Origin: Mesorhizobium huakuii
Lineage (GTDB): Bacteria; Pseudomonadota; Alphaproteobacteria; Rhizobiales; Rhizobiaceae
Direction of reading: 5' to 3'
DNA: 64,000 bases
Assembly (NCBI RefSeq): GCF_014189455.1
Contig: NZ_CP050296.1
Coordinates: 4,026,001 to 4,090,000 of the forward strand
This document shows, piece after piece, positions 63,978 to 64,000 of the stretch. Both the position numbers and the translations under genes were made by a program. Position 1 is the first letter of the stretch, and each line of letters begins with the position of its first letter. The notes under the pieces are model-generated. The model was not told the DNA's origin, did not search any database, and worked only from the letters and a program-made list of their open reading frames with translations.

Positions 63978-64000
63978 CAGGCGCTTGTTTTCTGCAGCGC
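63978..64000 (-). CDS. possible 3' end of the upstream secretion ATPase gene
   Basis: A minus-strand frame reading ALQKTSA and a TGA (63978-63980) runs in from the right edge 45 bp before the HlyD start. Its position suits a type I secretion ABC transporter gene, but only seven codons are visible. Confidence 0.3.

Overview
The window looks like a chromosome segment of a rhizobial alphaproteobacterium, most likely Mesorhizobium or a close relative. This is inferred from the high G+C, the order DUF2948-hisD-UPF0262-phosphatase-infA-maf-yacG beside murA, an agp/melA-type alpha-galactoside operon with an AraC regulator, and GC-rich intergenic palindromes. No database search was possible, so the genus is an inference.

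Layout. 1-5.3 kb: a DUF4432 sugar-epimerase-like gene running off the left edge, a frameshifted sulfotransferase, an unknown small protein, and a quorum-sensing block (LuxR-type regulator, lux-box-like palindrome, LuxI-type synthase) followed by a small secreted protein and a protein made of two copies of one domain; then tRNA-Phe. 5.6-12.8 kb: an AraC-type regulator divergent from a CUT1-type sugar ABC transporter (binding protein, two permeases, ATPase) ending in a fused Gfo/Idh/MocA-aldo/keto reductase. 12.9-23 kb: a frameshifted agpT-like AraC regulator divergent from a second sugar operon (family GH4 glycosidase, AgpA-type binding protein, two permeases, double ATPase, second GH4 enzyme). 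23-28.6 kb: conserved housekeeping genes on the minus strand (yacG, maf, infA, phosphatase, UPF0262, hisD, DUF2948, murA).

28.75-45.04 kb: a tRNA-Thr gene and a genomic island inserted at its 3' end. The island is bounded by a 31-bp perfect direct repeat of the tRNA end, starts with a truncated tyrosine integrase, and carries a 3,752-residue repeat protein with its own type I secretion ATPase and membrane-fusion protein. A second, partial att copy inside the left end suggests an older insertion in the same place.

45-64 kb: a second type I secretion/adhesin locus outside the island: a degenerate GGDEF protein that keeps the inhibitory-site motif, a thermonuclease-like protein, a lipoprotein of the penicillin-binding-protein-activator type, small exported proteins, an 11.4-kb VCBS/RTX adhesin gene broken by two single-base deletions, a divergent LapG-like cysteine protease (BTLCP), a ribbon-helix-helix protein and an HlyD-family adaptor whose partner ATPase is probably just off the right edge. 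The gene content suggests a LapA/LapG-style surface adhesin under c-di-GMP control, with an unrelated giant exported protein added beside it by the island.
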